Shown here one piece after another: positions 41,092-50,450 of a DNA stretch of 64,000 bases; the first letter of the stretch is position 1; every line of letters begins with the position of its first letter. A program made the position numbers and the translations under genes. The DNA is from Chitinophaga caeni (GTDB lineage: Bacteria; Bacteroidota; Bacteroidia; Chitinophagales; Chitinophagaceae), in assembly GCF_002557795.1 (NCBI RefSeq), contig NZ_CP023777.1, positions 4,721,001 through 4,785,000 on the forward strand. The letters are read 5' to 3'. Below the pieces are notes generated by a model that had not been told where the DNA came from, did no database searches, and saw only the letters and a list, made by a program, of their open reading frames with translations.

Positions 41092-42266
41092 GCTTCTCCG
41101 TGGTTGTTAGTAAAAAGCGTCAACAAATGTGTCAGCGCTTCCCCGGAATGTAAAGCTTCCGTTTGTTCCAAGGTTAAGCGGGTAATCCCAGATGCCCGCT
41201 TACACATGATCCCCTCGAAGGCGGCGATCGCTTCCAACCGCGTGTTATACCCGGGATCCACCAGGCATTCATATAGCTCCAATGCATCCTGCATAGCCAT
41301 GTTCACCCCTTCTCCGGCATATGGCGGCATCCTGTGTGCGGCATCCCCGATCATCGTTAGATTAGGCAATGAAGCCCAAGATTGATCAAGCGGATAATGA
41401 TACATCGGTCTCGGTACAAAATAGCTTTCATCCGACTGGAACAACTCCCACCAAGATTCAGACCAGGTATCAAAACTAGCTTTAAACCAATTAAAAACCG
41501 ATGCACGGCTATTAAAATCCACTTTACCGGAACTGGCCCAATCTTCCGGGGTTTTACAACCGGTATAAAAGGATAAACTACCGTCTCCTTTCGCACTCAG
41601 AATAAGGCTTTGCCCATTCGAAAGTGCAAACACTTTACCGCCTGCCGTTAGATTAAATAAATGCTTTGCATTATGCTCTGCCCGGTAAATATTTCCTTCA
41701 ACAACAGAGATACCTGAATAGACCGGCTGAATGGCCGTGATATATTTCCGCAATTTGGAATTAGCTCCATCGGCGGCAATTACCAGGTCAGCAGTTGCGG
41801 TGCTACCGTCTTTAAAGTGCAACAACCAACCCTCCCCACGGGCTTCCATGCTATCAAACTGTCGATTCCAAAGGATGGTTCCCGGTTCCAAAGAATCGAT
41901 GAGTAGATCCCTTAATGGTCCCCTATCTATTTCCGGGCGGAAATAAGCATCATCGAAGGCATCGATTTGCTTGGACTCATGATCGTCGAAATGCATTTTT
42001 AACGCCGCATCCACTACCTTGACTTTATCTGCACCTGGTCTGTAGCGCTTTCTAAATTCCGGCATTAGCCCGGCCACTTCCAAGGCTTTTAAACCGGAAT
42101 CCCGGTGCAGGTCCAAGGTTGCCCCTTGCTGGCGCACCTCCCTATCAGCATCCCTTTCCAATACATTTACCCGGCAGCCCGCCTGCTGTAATAGTTTTGC
42201 TAAAGTGAGCCCCCCGGGGCCACCTCCAACGATAGCTATTTGTTGCTCTTGAATATGCATTTCCAT
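41088..42266 (-). CDS. Tet(X)-like FAD-dependent monooxygenase
   Basis: 392 residues from ATG 42266. The frame extends to 42299 and an ATG two codons later is also possible. Rossmann motif IAIVGGGPGGLTLAKLLQ, then VLERDADREVRQQGATLDLH, PEIDRGPLRDLLIDSLEPGT, LVIAADGANSKLRKYIT and the FAD motif MIGDAAHRMPPYAGEGVNMAMQD. This sequence pattern is that of Tet(X) and related flavin hydroxylases, which hydroxylate tetracyclines in the known members. The substrate here may be a different polyketide or aromatic compound. A TetR regulator is encoded upstream and two operator-like sites sit in front of the gene. Confidence 0.88.
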   Translation of the reverse strand: MEMHIQEQQIAIVGGGPGGLTLAKLLQQAGCRVNVLERDADREVRQQGATLDLHRDSGLKALEVAGLMPEFRKRYRPGADKVKVVDAALKMHFDDHESKQIDAFDDAYFRPEIDRGPLRDLLIDSLEPGTILWNRQFDSMEARGEGWLLHFKDGSTATADLVIAADGANSKLRKYITAIQPVYSGISVVEGNIYRAEHNAKHLFNLTAGGKVFALSNGQSLILSAKGDGSLSFYTGCKTPEDWASSGKVDFNSRASVFNWFKASFDTWSESWWELFQSDESYFVPRPMYHYPLDQSWASLPNLTMIGDAAHRMPPYAGEGVNMAMQDALELYECLVDPGYNTRLEAIAAFEGIMCKRASGITRLTLEQTEALHSGEALTHLLTLFTNNHGEA

Positions 42267-42289
42267 GTTTTTTATTATTAAAGACGAAC

Positions 42290-42320
42290 GTAACGACATT
42301 ATATTTTATAACAACGTTAT
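42290..42320 (-). promoter_or_regulatory. Paired TetR-type operators and promoter of the monooxygenase
   Basis: Two 13-bp sites: GTAAC-GAC-ATTAT at 42290-42302 and ATAAC-AAC-GTTAT at 42308-42320, centre spacing 18 bp. On the coding strand a TTG inside the upstream site and TACGTTCG (42292-42285, one mismatch to TAnnTTTG), 19 bp apart, form a candidate promoter covered by both sites. The same pair with the same spacing stands before the regulator gene. Confidence 0.7.
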
Positions 42321-42331
42321 TTTTTTTGAAC

Positions 42332-42358
42332 AAAAAAAAGCATCTTACAGGATGCTTT
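42332..42358 (-). terminator. Terminator of the TetR gene overlapping its stop codon
   Basis: Perfect 8-bp stem AAAGCATC/GATGCTTT. The regulator's stop codon (42345-42347) lies in the 6-nt loop. A run of eight T follows on the minus strand. This uncouples the regulator from the monooxygenase. Confidence 0.85.
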
Positions 42359-42923
42359 GTATAAAACGATCGATAAAGCTCATATAGCGTTTTTTCGAAG
42401 ATCTTGGGCTAGCTTGTCCCTTTTCTTTATAATTGAAATTCAACATGGTATGGATGCATCCCCTTCTTAAACAGATCCAATTCAACACGTATTCTTGTAC
42501 ATCCTCTTTACCTGTCAGTGATTTAAATACTTGCTGAACCAATTCCATACCTTTTTCAGCGCCCGGGTTCTTTGGTTTCCCCATATTGAACATCAGGTTA
42601 TATAAAGCCATGTGCTGCACTGCGAAATCCCAATTTATTTCCGAGAGTTTTCTCAATTGTTGTGCAGGATCGCGTTCCTTCGAAAGAATTTTCTGTAATT
42701 GCCGCGATAAGGATTCGAAGCCTCCCGTTGCTAATTCATCCAACAAGGCTTCTTTACTATCGAAATGACTATAAACGATCGAAGTCGTGTATTCGATCGC
42801 ATCCGCTATCCTACGGATGGTTACTGCCGTCCAACCTTCGTCTTCAGCAATTTGGAGCGCTGCTTTGAGGATGCGTTCCCGGATTTGTTGTTTTTCGCGG
42901 ATTTTGCGTTCGAGATGCTTCAT
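42345..42923 (-). CDS. TetR/AcrR-family transcriptional regulator
   Basis: 192 residues from ATG 42923. The frame opens at a TTG (42944), but the promoter and operators overlap that part. N-terminal helix-turn-helix: RERILKAALQIAEDEGWTAVTIRRIADAIEYTTSIVYSHF. The C-terminal ligand domain (WDFAVQHMALYNLMFNMGKP) matches TetR_C families that include AcrR-like sensors. It most likely represses itself and the adjacent monooxygenase through the four RTAAC-N3-GTTAY-type sites, releasing when a small molecule binds. Confidence 0.9.
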   Translation of the reverse strand: MKHLERKIREKQQIRERILKAALQIAEDEGWTAVTIRRIADAIEYTTSIVYSHFDSKEALLDELATGGFESLSRQLQKILSKERDPAQQLRKLSEINWDFAVQHMALYNLMFNMGKPKNPGAEKGMELVQQVFKSLTGKEDVQEYVLNWICLRRGCIHTMLNFNYKEKGQASPRSSKKRYMSFIDRFIQSIL

Positions 42924-42927
42924 TTTC

Positions 42928-42958
42928 GTAACAATGTTACACAAAGTTACGATGTTAT
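42928..42958 (-). promoter_or_regulatory. Paired TetR-type operators and promoter of the regulator gene
   Basis: GTAAC-AAT-GTTAC (perfect palindrome, 42928-42940) and GTTAC-GAT-GTTAT (42946-42958), centre spacing 18 bp. The coding-strand -7 box TAACTTTG (42949-42942), a perfect TAnnTTTG match, lies across both. This argues for autorepression. Confidence 0.75.
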
Positions 42959-42990
42959 TTTATGTTTTGGTGAATTTTATTTCTTTTAAG

Positions 42991-43020
42991 CGTAGAGCCA
43001 AGCCATGCCTTGGCTCTACG
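42991..43020 (-). terminator. Hairpin after the SGNH hydrolase gene
   Basis: Perfect 12-bp stem CGTAGAGCCAAG/CTTGGCTCTACG with a 6-nt loop, 6 bp past the stop of the minus-strand gene at 43026. The T-rich side faces the plus strand, so it may work in both directions. Confidence 0.7.
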
Positions 43021-43025
43021 GTTTT

Positions 43026-43682
43026 TCACCTCTTTATCAACTTCTTCTTTACGGCTTTCGTCCAAATTTTATACCCGTCGGCATTCATATGTAACATATC
43101 TTTCACGAACAATTCGGGCCTGGATTTACCATTTTTAACCATCGGGGAATAAACATCTACGAAACTGGCATTATCTAAAGCCTTGATATACTTCTTTATC
43201 AACTCGTTCGCCTTTTTACATTTATCCATATATTGATCCCGAACGGGGCTGGGTTTCATCGCGATGTAAACAATGGGTACGCCGGGAATCTTTTTACGGA
43301 CCAGGTTTATCAAGTCCACAGTTTTTTTCAGGATCAATTCAGGACTTTCATCCTCCTTGGGCAGATCATTCTCACCTACATATAAAACAATTTGACGGGG
43401 AGCATAATCAAAGATCAGGTCATCACTGAAATAAATAATGTCATCTATAACGGCTCCGCCTATTCCCCGGTTAATTACATTATAAGAACCGAATACGCGC
43501 TGTAAATCGTTCCACTTACGGATGGAAGAACTTCCAACGAAAAGGATAGGATTATCGACAGGCTTATAAATCTTATCGTATTTCTTGATAGTTTTAACAT
43601 CCGCTTCAAAACGGTGCTTCTCCTGTGCAAACCCGTAGCATACAAAAAGTAGCTGTAGGATGATGAATAATGTTCTCTTCAT
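43026..43682 (-). CDS. Secreted SGNH/GDSL-type hydrolase
   Basis: 218 residues with a signal peptide ending near CYGFAQ. SGNH blocks: ILFVGSSSIRKW (nucleophile Ser), INRGIGG (Gly), YVGENDLP (Asn) and DMLHMNADGY (Asp/His). This is the esterase/lipase fold that often removes acetyl groups from glycans. The substrate is unknown. It lies 27 bp after the DctA-like gene on the same strand and may be co-transcribed. Confidence 0.9.
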   Translation of the reverse strand: MKRTLFIILQLLFVCYGFAQEKHRFEADVKTIKKYDKIYKPVDNPILFVGSSSIRKWNDLQRVFGSYNVINRGIGGAVIDDIIYFSDDLIFDYAPRQIVLYVGENDLPKEDESPELILKKTVDLINLVRKKIPGVPIVYIAMKPSPVRDQYMDKCKKANELIKKYIKALDNASFVDVYSPMVKNGKSRPELFVKDMLHMNADGYKIWTKAVKKKLIKR

Positions 43683-43709
43683 AATATCTGTTATAATCTG
43701 TTAGCTATA

Positions 43710-45014
43710 TTATACTTTCTCATTCTCCAAGGCGATTACTTCCGCTTCTTCAATGCCATGCTGATGATGTTTTCCACGGTGTTCTACCACGGATTTATAT
43801 TGCTTCACATTGATTAACTTTTCGTTTTTTGCGATTACGATGGTTGCCACCGTATTCCCGATCACATTAATCAAGGCCCTGCCTTCACTCATAAAACGGT
43901 CTACACCGACCAATAAAGCCAAGCCTTCTAACGGAATGATTTTCAATGCTGTTAAGGTGGATGTCAATACCAGGAATCCGCTACCGGTAACTCCCGCGGC
44001 GCCTTTACTGGTCAACATCAGCACACCGATAATCGTCAGCTCCTGGCCGAGCGTAAGATCGATATGAAACAACTGTGCTAAAAAAATAATTGCTAAGCTC
44101 AGGTAAATACTCGTTCCATCCAAGTTGAAACTGTAACCCGCGGGGATCACGAGCCCAACAACACTTTTATGACAACCGGCGGCTTCCAGTTTTTCCATGA
44201 CATTCGGCAATACGGCTTCGCTGCTGCTCGATCCCAGCACAATGAGAATTTCGGATTTGATATAACCTAGTAATTTCCATAAGCTGAATCCATTCAACTT
44301 CAATATCGAGTACAGCACTACGAAAATAAACACTAATCCAGTCGCGTAAAAGGTAATTAATAATTTCCCAAGCACGGCCAGGGTATCAAAGCCGAACGTC
44401 CCGATCGTGTATGCCATCCCACCAAAAGCGCCCAAAGGGCTCACCCTGATCACGATATGCAGGATATTAAACAGCACTTGATTGATCTTCTCACAGGCTT
44501 GCACAACGGTTTGCCCGGTGGAGCCCATCTTGCCTACGGCCAATGCAAATAATATCCCGAAGAACAACACTTGCACGATATCACCTTTCGCGAAAGCTTC
44601 GACCACGTTACCCGGGATGATATGCACGAAGAACTCCATCCAATCTATTCCACCTGTTGCGGAAGCAACTGCGCCGGCGCCTTCATGGGCCACCTTTGCG
44701 GCATCTACTCCCGAACCCGGTTTAATCAAATTTGCGGTAATAAGGCCGATGATGATGGCGATCGTCGTGATAATTTCAAAATAAACGATCGCTTTCAAAC
44801 CGATGCGGCCCACCTTCTTGATATCCCCCGCTTTGGCGATTCCCACCACGATACTAAGAAAGATTACCGGCGCGATAATCATCTTGATCAGGTTGATGAA
44901 CATATCGCTGATATGCTTTGCCGTGGGTGCAAAACCGGGAAAATAATGTCCGACGAGGATGCCTATCACGATGGCTATAAGCACCTGTACATAAAGTGTT
45001 TTCAGGTATTTCAC
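43710..45014 (-). CDS. Dicarboxylate/amino acid:cation symporter (DctA/GltP family)
   Basis: 434 residues. Family features: LYVQVLIAIVIGILVGHYFP, INLIKMIIAPVIFLSIVVGIA, the serine-rich re-entrant loop LGSSSSEAVLPNVMEKLEAAG, PAGYSFNLDGTSIYLSLAIIF and IIGNTVATIVIAKNE-like C-terminal helix. It is an inner-membrane Na+- or H+-coupled carrier for C4-dicarboxylates or acidic amino acids. The His-rich tail (HRGKHHQHGIEE) is unusual. It is separated from the SusCD genes upstream by a terminator. Confidence 0.93.
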   Translation of the reverse strand: MKYLKTLYVQVLIAIVIGILVGHYFPGFAPTAKHISDMFINLIKMIIAPVIFLSIVVGIAKAGDIKKVGRIGLKAIVYFEIITTIAIIIGLITANLIKPGSGVDAAKVAHEGAGAVASATGGIDWMEFFVHIIPGNVVEAFAKGDIVQVLFFGILFALAVGKMGSTGQTVVQACEKINQVLFNILHIVIRVSPLGAFGGMAYTIGTFGFDTLAVLGKLLITFYATGLVFIFVVLYSILKLNGFSLWKLLGYIKSEILIVLGSSSSEAVLPNVMEKLEAAGCHKSVVGLVIPAGYSFNLDGTSIYLSLAIIFLAQLFHIDLTLGQELTIIGVLMLTSKGAAGVTGSGFLVLTSTLTALKIIPLEGLALLVGVDRFMSEGRALINVIGNTVATIVIAKNEKLINVKQYKSVVEHRGKHHQHGIEEAEVIALENEKV

Positions 45015-45096
45015 TATTTTTTCAATTTATGGGTTCATCCCCCTGGCAAATTGCATGTGAATGATCTTTCTGTGATAACTAGTAATTGTTATTTAA

Positions 45097-45139
45097 AAAT
45101 GGGTCGCGATACTAAGGGGTATTCTATCGCGACCCATTT
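45097..45139 (-). terminator. Intrinsic terminator of SusCD pair 3
   Basis: Perfect 15-bp stem AAATGGGTCGCGATA/TATCGCGACCCATTT, with five T on the minus-strand side, 8 bp after the SusD stop at 45147. Confidence 0.88.
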
Positions 45140-45146
45140 AAGGGCA

Positions 45147-46928
45147 TTAATGGTAACCGGGATTCTGATCGATCACCCTCCCGGTATTCGAATCGATAAA
45201 GTCTTGCGGGATCGGGAACAATACCGGGGTTTCATAATCATTCATCCCCCTGGCATCGCGGCCTGCAATTTCATTGTACTGGCGCATGCGTCGTTTGAAG
45301 TAATTGTTGACATCCCTTTCATCTCCCCCGTTTTCCTGGCTTACGCGGATAAGCGTGTGCCTGCGCTCTTCTTCGGAAAGCAGTTCGCGGCTGCGTTCGT
45401 CTAATATCAAATCCAAACCGGCGCTATTCAAATCTGCCACTGAAATTGATGATGCCTGCGAGCGGTTGCGTACTTTATTGATCCAAATGATCGCGTTTGC
45501 GGGATCATTATTCTCATACAATGCTTCCGCGTACAATAAATAGGTTTCTGCTAAGCGAACATAAGGTACATCAGCATAAGAAGCATCTGCATCTCCGCGG
45601 GATGCGATCGTTTGCGTATAATCCCATTTACGGGTTGTTGGCCATTTATAATTTTGTATAGTAGTCCTGTTGTCGTCTAACATGGCCGCGGTAAGCGTCG
45701 TATCTATAGGACTTTTCCCATTTGGCGCGTACTCCACGATACTGCCGGATGCATCTTTCTCGTAAATCTTCCATACCATTGCGTATTCAGAAACTCGATC
45801 ATCTATTGTGCCCTGTCCTTTATAGTTATACAGCCTGATGGCGCCCAATGAAGGCACACACCTTCCGGCGCCTTTTCCACCATTAACCAACCAAAACATT
45901 TGCGGCAGGGTAACTGCGCCGCTAACATACTCCGGTGCATTCAAATTACTCTTGCGCATCACCACATCGTTGGAGTAATAATTCTTGTAAGTACTCTTGA
46001 TATAGATATCTGATGTTCCATGCGATTCTACCTCCGGTTCGGTATTCAGGAATGAGTACAACACTTCTAAATTACCTTGGGAAAATAGTGGTGAACGAAA
46101 AATATCGATAAATGCATTTCCAGGATTAGCAGCGTTGGCACCGAACCTTTCGGTCATTAACTTGTATTCGGAACCTTCTACCAATGGCTTCAAGACATTC
46201 ACCGCTTGTTGCGGCTGATCCATCGCCAGGTACAATTCGCCCAGGTAATGGCGTGCCATAGCCCCGGAAATGGAAGTGTTATTATCTGCTCTCAATGGAA
46301 GATTTTCAATAGCATATTTAAAGTCTTCTTCCATTACTTTCCTGATTTCGGCAACGGGCGTGCGCTCCCAATCTGAACGGTAATTGGAGCCGCTGATTTC
46401 TTCGGTTGTTAATGGTACGGCGCCAAAAGTGTACGTCAAATGCCGGTAAGCCCAAGCGCGGAAAAAACGCGCGGTGGCCACGATCTCTTCTTTACTTCCT
46501 GCCGACCAATCAATTCCCCCGGCTTCCGCCCTGGAAATAACCAGGTTGGATGTATTTACCATTCGGAATAGCCATTCGAAAGTAGCCCTGAATGGCGGCG
46601 CATCAGTTTGGTCTATATTACGTGGAAAATACATAAACTTAAATGAGCTATGGGAGTTGTTACTCCATGAATTATCTACACCGCAAGACCAAACACTTTG
46701 TTGCACTAAAGGTAAACTGCCGAATCCCCCGAAGGCATCCGTGCGGCGGTATTCATGGCGCATCATTCCCTGCAACGCGGTGATGATCGTTTTGAAGCCG
46801 GCATAGTCGACCAGGAGATTTTCCGCATAGATATTATCACGCGGCTCTTCTTTCAAAAAGTCTTTATTACATCCGGCAGACGAGGCCAGGATGCAAGCGG
46901 TCAGTATAAAATATATAAACTTTTTCAT
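45147..46928 (-). CDS. SusD/RagB-family surface lipoprotein (pair 3)
   Basis: 593 residues with lipobox SAGC. SusD features: FFRAWAYRHLTYTFGAVPL, MARHYLGELYLAMDQPQQAV, YVRLAETYLLYAEALYEN and the late FPIPQDFIDSNTGRVIDQNPGY. It pairs with the SusC encoded 16 bp upstream. No enzyme gene follows in the operon, so the substrate class is open. Confidence 0.95.
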   Translation of the reverse strand: MKKFIYFILTACILASSAGCNKDFLKEEPRDNIYAENLLVDYAGFKTIITALQGMMRHEYRRTDAFGGFGSLPLVQQSVWSCGVDNSWSNNSHSSFKFMYFPRNIDQTDAPPFRATFEWLFRMVNTSNLVISRAEAGGIDWSAGSKEEIVATARFFRAWAYRHLTYTFGAVPLTTEEISGSNYRSDWERTPVAEIRKVMEEDFKYAIENLPLRADNNTSISGAMARHYLGELYLAMDQPQQAVNVLKPLVEGSEYKLMTERFGANAANPGNAFIDIFRSPLFSQGNLEVLYSFLNTEPEVESHGTSDIYIKSTYKNYYSNDVVMRKSNLNAPEYVSGAVTLPQMFWLVNGGKGAGRCVPSLGAIRLYNYKGQGTIDDRVSEYAMVWKIYEKDASGSIVEYAPNGKSPIDTTLTAAMLDDNRTTIQNYKWPTTRKWDYTQTIASRGDADASYADVPYVRLAETYLLYAEALYENNDPANAIIWINKVRNRSQASSISVADLNSAGLDLILDERSRELLSEEERRHTLIRVSQENGGDERDVNNYFKRRMRQYNEIAGRDARGMNDYETPVLFPIPQDFIDSNTGRVIDQNPGYH

Positions 46929-46944
46929 ATTGGTGGAATTAATT

Positions 46945-49900
46945 TTATAAACCGATTCTTAAACCGATAATGAAGGAACGGGTTTGAGGCGCTGCTAGCT
47001 GGTTACCGATAAACTCGGGATCCAATCCTGTCCAACTAGTCCATGTAGCCAAGTTCTTCACGTTGGCATATACATTTAACCGTTGGAGGTGCAGTTGGCT
47101 GGTTAATTTAGCAGGTAACTTGTATGATAAAGTAATATCCTGCAAGCGAATAAAATCGGTTTTGCGGTAATATCCGGATTTCAAAGGATTAACCGAGCCG
47201 TTTAAATCATTTTTAGGATAAGTATTGATCGGGTTTCCAGGTGTCCAGAAAACTTTATCGAGTACATTCTGGCGGTACGACATATCGTTTTCCTCCAGTA
47301 ATACATTCCTGGCGGTTACGCCTTTCATACCATTCAGGAAGAAGCTCAGTGTAAAATCTTTATAACTGAATGTATTAATGATGCTCGCGGTAAAATCGGG
47401 TATCGTGCGCCCAATCACCTGCCTGTCTGCCGTGGTGATATCATCTTTGCCATCAACATCCTTGTATTTTACATTTCCAGGGATGGAATAGCGATAATTA
47501 GGGTCTTGTTGCCCGGTTGGATTATCCTTATCGATGATTTGCCAAATACCGTCAAATACGTAGTCGTAATTCACATCGATCGGTTGACCGATAAACCACC
47601 GGGAGCCGACGTCATCAACCGGTTTACCATTTTCATCATACAATCCAACATCCTTGATCTTTGTATTGTAATGGGAATAGTTCAAGGTTGCAGTCCAGGA
47701 AAAATCCTTGCTACGGATAGCATTTACATTAATTTGAAATTCATATCCCGAATTATATGTTTTCCCGATATTTTCCGTTACGGAGTTGGTCCCGTTAATA
47801 GAAGGAATGGTCCTGCTTAATAATAAATCCGTCGTATTGGCCCAGAAAGCATCGAAAGTACCTGATACGCGACCTTGCCATAATTCGAAATCAAATCCCG
47901 TATTCACGGAGGCGGTCGTTTCCCAACCCAAGTTGGGTGAAGCTAAACGGGAAGGATAAAACCCGTACATCGCTTTATGGTCGTCCGACAGGTAGTTGAA
48001 TGTTGACAAGTTGGGTAATGTTACGTAAGCATTTACCGCCTCGTTACCATTCTTTCCCCAAGAAACGCGGTATTTAAAATTGGTTAAAATATTGGCCAGG
48101 CCGGATTGACGGTAAAATGCTTCGTTAGAAATATTCCAACCTGCCGCCAATGAAGGGAAAACGCCATACTTGGTATTATCTCCAAAAGCCGAATAACCAT
48201 CGCGACGGGCTGTTGCAGTTAATAAATAACGACCGTCAAAAGAATAATTGGCTCTAAACATTTGTGATTCGTGGTTCACTTTTGTATAAGAAGCTGTACT
48301 GGACAGCGTTCCTGCCTTCGATGCTTGATAATAATACATGACATCATTCGGAAAATCACGGCCGGTAATAGAATTATTTTCCACGACCCTGCTTTGGGCA
48401 GAATAAAGCCCGGTCAAGAATAAGCGATGTTTACCAAATTCGCGGTTGTAGGATAATATGTTTTCGATAATCCAGTCGTTGGTTTCCGTATTGCTCGTAT
48501 TCAGTACACCATTAGCCTGTGAACCTTCATAAGTATCGCGACCTTGATAATTTTTATAATTATTGGCTTGGAAAGTATAGCCGGTATTTAATTTATAACT
48601 TAACCCCGGCACGAAAGGGAAGGTGATATCTAAAGCATTATTTGAAATCAGTTTCGTCGTTTTGTCGCTATTCTTCTCATTAATCGCGCTCAGGGGGTTC
48701 TTAGCAAAAGCAACACTGGCATCTTCCCAGGCTGAAAGGCGTATATTGCCATTTTCATCATAAGGTTCTGCCAATGGCACCATCCTGAAGGCACGGCCAA
48801 AGTCCGGTGGCCAACCATCCCGCGCGTATCGTCCTACTTGTGTATTCGTGGAGAATTTCATCCAAGAAGTCAGTTCTTGGGCAAAGTTGAACCGCAAATT
48901 ATCCCGGCCGAATTTATCATTCAAAGCCACACCTTTAATATCGGCATGATTGATAGAAACAAAGTATTTCGTAGTTTTATTCCCCCCGCTGAAAGAGAAA
49001 TTATGCTGTTGCTTTAAGCCGTTTTGCGTGGCAACTTTCACCCAATCCGTGGATAAGCCTTCATCATGCATACGTTGTTCCGTAGGCGTGATCGCGCCTA
49101 ACCAGGGTTCGGGATTATCCGGTGTCGGGGTGATGGTATTGGCAGCTTTCAAGGCTTCAACCTTGGTGTTCCAGAAGGTCTCCCCGTCCATCATCTTGGG
49201 GATATTGATCGCTTTATCAAATGAAACAAAGCCATCATAAGCTACGGTTAATTTCCCTTCCGTACCCTTCTTAGTGGTGATGAGGATCACGCCATTGGCG
49301 CCACGGGCGCCGTAAATAGCGGCGGAAGATGCGTCCTTCAACACCTCTAATGATTGGATATCATTCGGGTTGATCTCAGCAAATGCGCCATCAAAAGGAA
49401 TACCGTCTAAAATAATTAGGGGACGGGCATCGGCGGTGATTGATTTTGTTCCCCGTATCCGTGTTACAGAATTACTGCCATCAGCGCCGGAACCTGTGAT
49501 AGCAATATTTAGTCCCGGAACCGAGCCTTGCAAGGCGCTTACAATATTTGTGGTTGGCCTCTCTTCCAAAACCTTTGTATTAAGCGAAGCAACGGCCCCG
49601 GTAAGATCAGATTTTCTCTGGGTACCGTAACCGACTACTACCACTTCATTCAATTTTGAGGAGTTGGTTTCCATGATAACGGATAACCGGGTATTGTTGC
49701 CCACGGCTACCTCTTTGGCCATAAAGCCGATGTAGGTAAATACCAATGTGTCGGAAGTCTTCGCTTCAATGCTAAAAGCGCCGTCACTATTAGATACCGA
49801 GGCTTTCATACTGCCCTTGATATGAACGGTAACCCCGATCAGTGGTTCCTTATTGACATCAGCCACGGTGCCGCTAATCTTTTTCTGCGCTACCGCGGTC

Positions 49901-49986
49901 GCTGCCGAAAGCAATAGAATTGCAAATACTGATAGTACCAGTTTTAGTCGTTTGTAAAACGAGCGTGGAAAGTAATTATACTTCAT
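46945..49986 (-). CDS. SusC-type TonB-dependent transporter without STN domain (pair 3)
   Basis: 1013 residues. Signal sequence (LVLSVFAILLLSAATAVAQ), carboxypeptidase-like domain (KKISGTVADVNKEPLIGVTV), TonB-box-like LNEVVVVGYGTQRKSDLTGA, plug with INPNDIQSLEVLKDASSAAIYG and ARGANGVILITTK, then a barrel ending SFIIGLRIGL. Unlike the other two SusC proteins it lacks the STN signalling domain and has no sigma/FecR genes nearby, so it is regulated by other means. Confidence 0.95.
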   Translation of the reverse strand: MKYNYFPRSFYKRLKLVLSVFAILLLSAATAVAQKKISGTVADVNKEPLIGVTVHIKGSMKASVSNSDGAFSIEAKTSDTLVFTYIGFMAKEVAVGNNTRLSVIMETNSSKLNEVVVVGYGTQRKSDLTGAVASLNTKVLEERPTTNIVSALQGSVPGLNIAITGSGADGSNSVTRIRGTKSITADARPLIILDGIPFDGAFAEINPNDIQSLEVLKDASSAAIYGARGANGVILITTKKGTEGKLTVAYDGFVSFDKAINIPKMMDGETFWNTKVEALKAANTITPTPDNPEPWLGAITPTEQRMHDEGLSTDWVKVATQNGLKQQHNFSFSGGNKTTKYFVSINHADIKGVALNDKFGRDNLRFNFAQELTSWMKFSTNTQVGRYARDGWPPDFGRAFRMVPLAEPYDENGNIRLSAWEDASVAFAKNPLSAINEKNSDKTTKLISNNALDITFPFVPGLSYKLNTGYTFQANNYKNYQGRDTYEGSQANGVLNTSNTETNDWIIENILSYNREFGKHRLFLTGLYSAQSRVVENNSITGRDFPNDVMYYYQASKAGTLSSTASYTKVNHESQMFRANYSFDGRYLLTATARRDGYSAFGDNTKYGVFPSLAAGWNISNEAFYRQSGLANILTNFKYRVSWGKNGNEAVNAYVTLPNLSTFNYLSDDHKAMYGFYPSRLASPNLGWETTASVNTGFDFELWQGRVSGTFDAFWANTTDLLLSRTIPSINGTNSVTENIGKTYNSGYEFQINVNAIRSKDFSWTATLNYSHYNTKIKDVGLYDENGKPVDDVGSRWFIGQPIDVNYDYVFDGIWQIIDKDNPTGQQDPNYRYSIPGNVKYKDVDGKDDITTADRQVIGRTIPDFTASIINTFSYKDFTLSFFLNGMKGVTARNVLLEENDMSYRQNVLDKVFWTPGNPINTYPKNDLNGSVNPLKSGYYRKTDFIRLQDITLSYKLPAKLTSQLHLQRLNVYANVKNLATWTSWTGLDPEFIGNQLAAPQTRSFIIGLRIGL

Positions 49987-50450
49987 AACTAGGAATTTAA
50001 TAGCGTAACCATAAAGTTTTAGCTACAGGAAGTGTTGTGGAAATTTTATATGCTTCTCAAAAATGGTGGTTTAAAAAACCGCTGTTCCGGACGTTTCTGT
50101 GGAATCATCTTTTTCATGCGACGTAGAATTTTGGTTTAAAATCTTCACGGGGGGAGCCCGCACTGTTCTCAAAGCGAAATAAACATTCTCATTTATCTTT
50201 TCTGCAATGGAAATTATTTTGAAAACGATTTCACGGGTTCGAAAAAACGGTCATGGATTTCGGAAATATTTACAAGTAATTGATAATCAATTATCAAGGA
50301 TTTTAAAAAGGATGAAAGGATTTCACGGATGATATTTGAAATGTAAGCGTATATCGGTGCCGTTTGACAGCATAAACTTGTATCTAACCCCAGCATTTGC
50401 CCCTCATTTGATTAAAAACAACCTCAAGATCACCCCTTACCCAATCATAC
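49987..50450. other. Upstream region of SusCD pair 3
   Basis: No gene. It contains a GGATTTCACGGAT block at 50318-50330 that is the exact inverse of the ATCCGTGAAATCC core of the tandem repeats at 50451, and a TTGATAA-N4-TTATCAA palindrome near 50280-50297. The SusC promoter must lie here, but no clear -33/-7 pair was identified. Confidence 0.45.

Noticed and set aside
44571..45404. 277-codon plus-strand ORF opposite the DctA and SusD genes
   Set aside because: It crosses two clear minus-strand genes and a perfect terminator, and its product has no family features.
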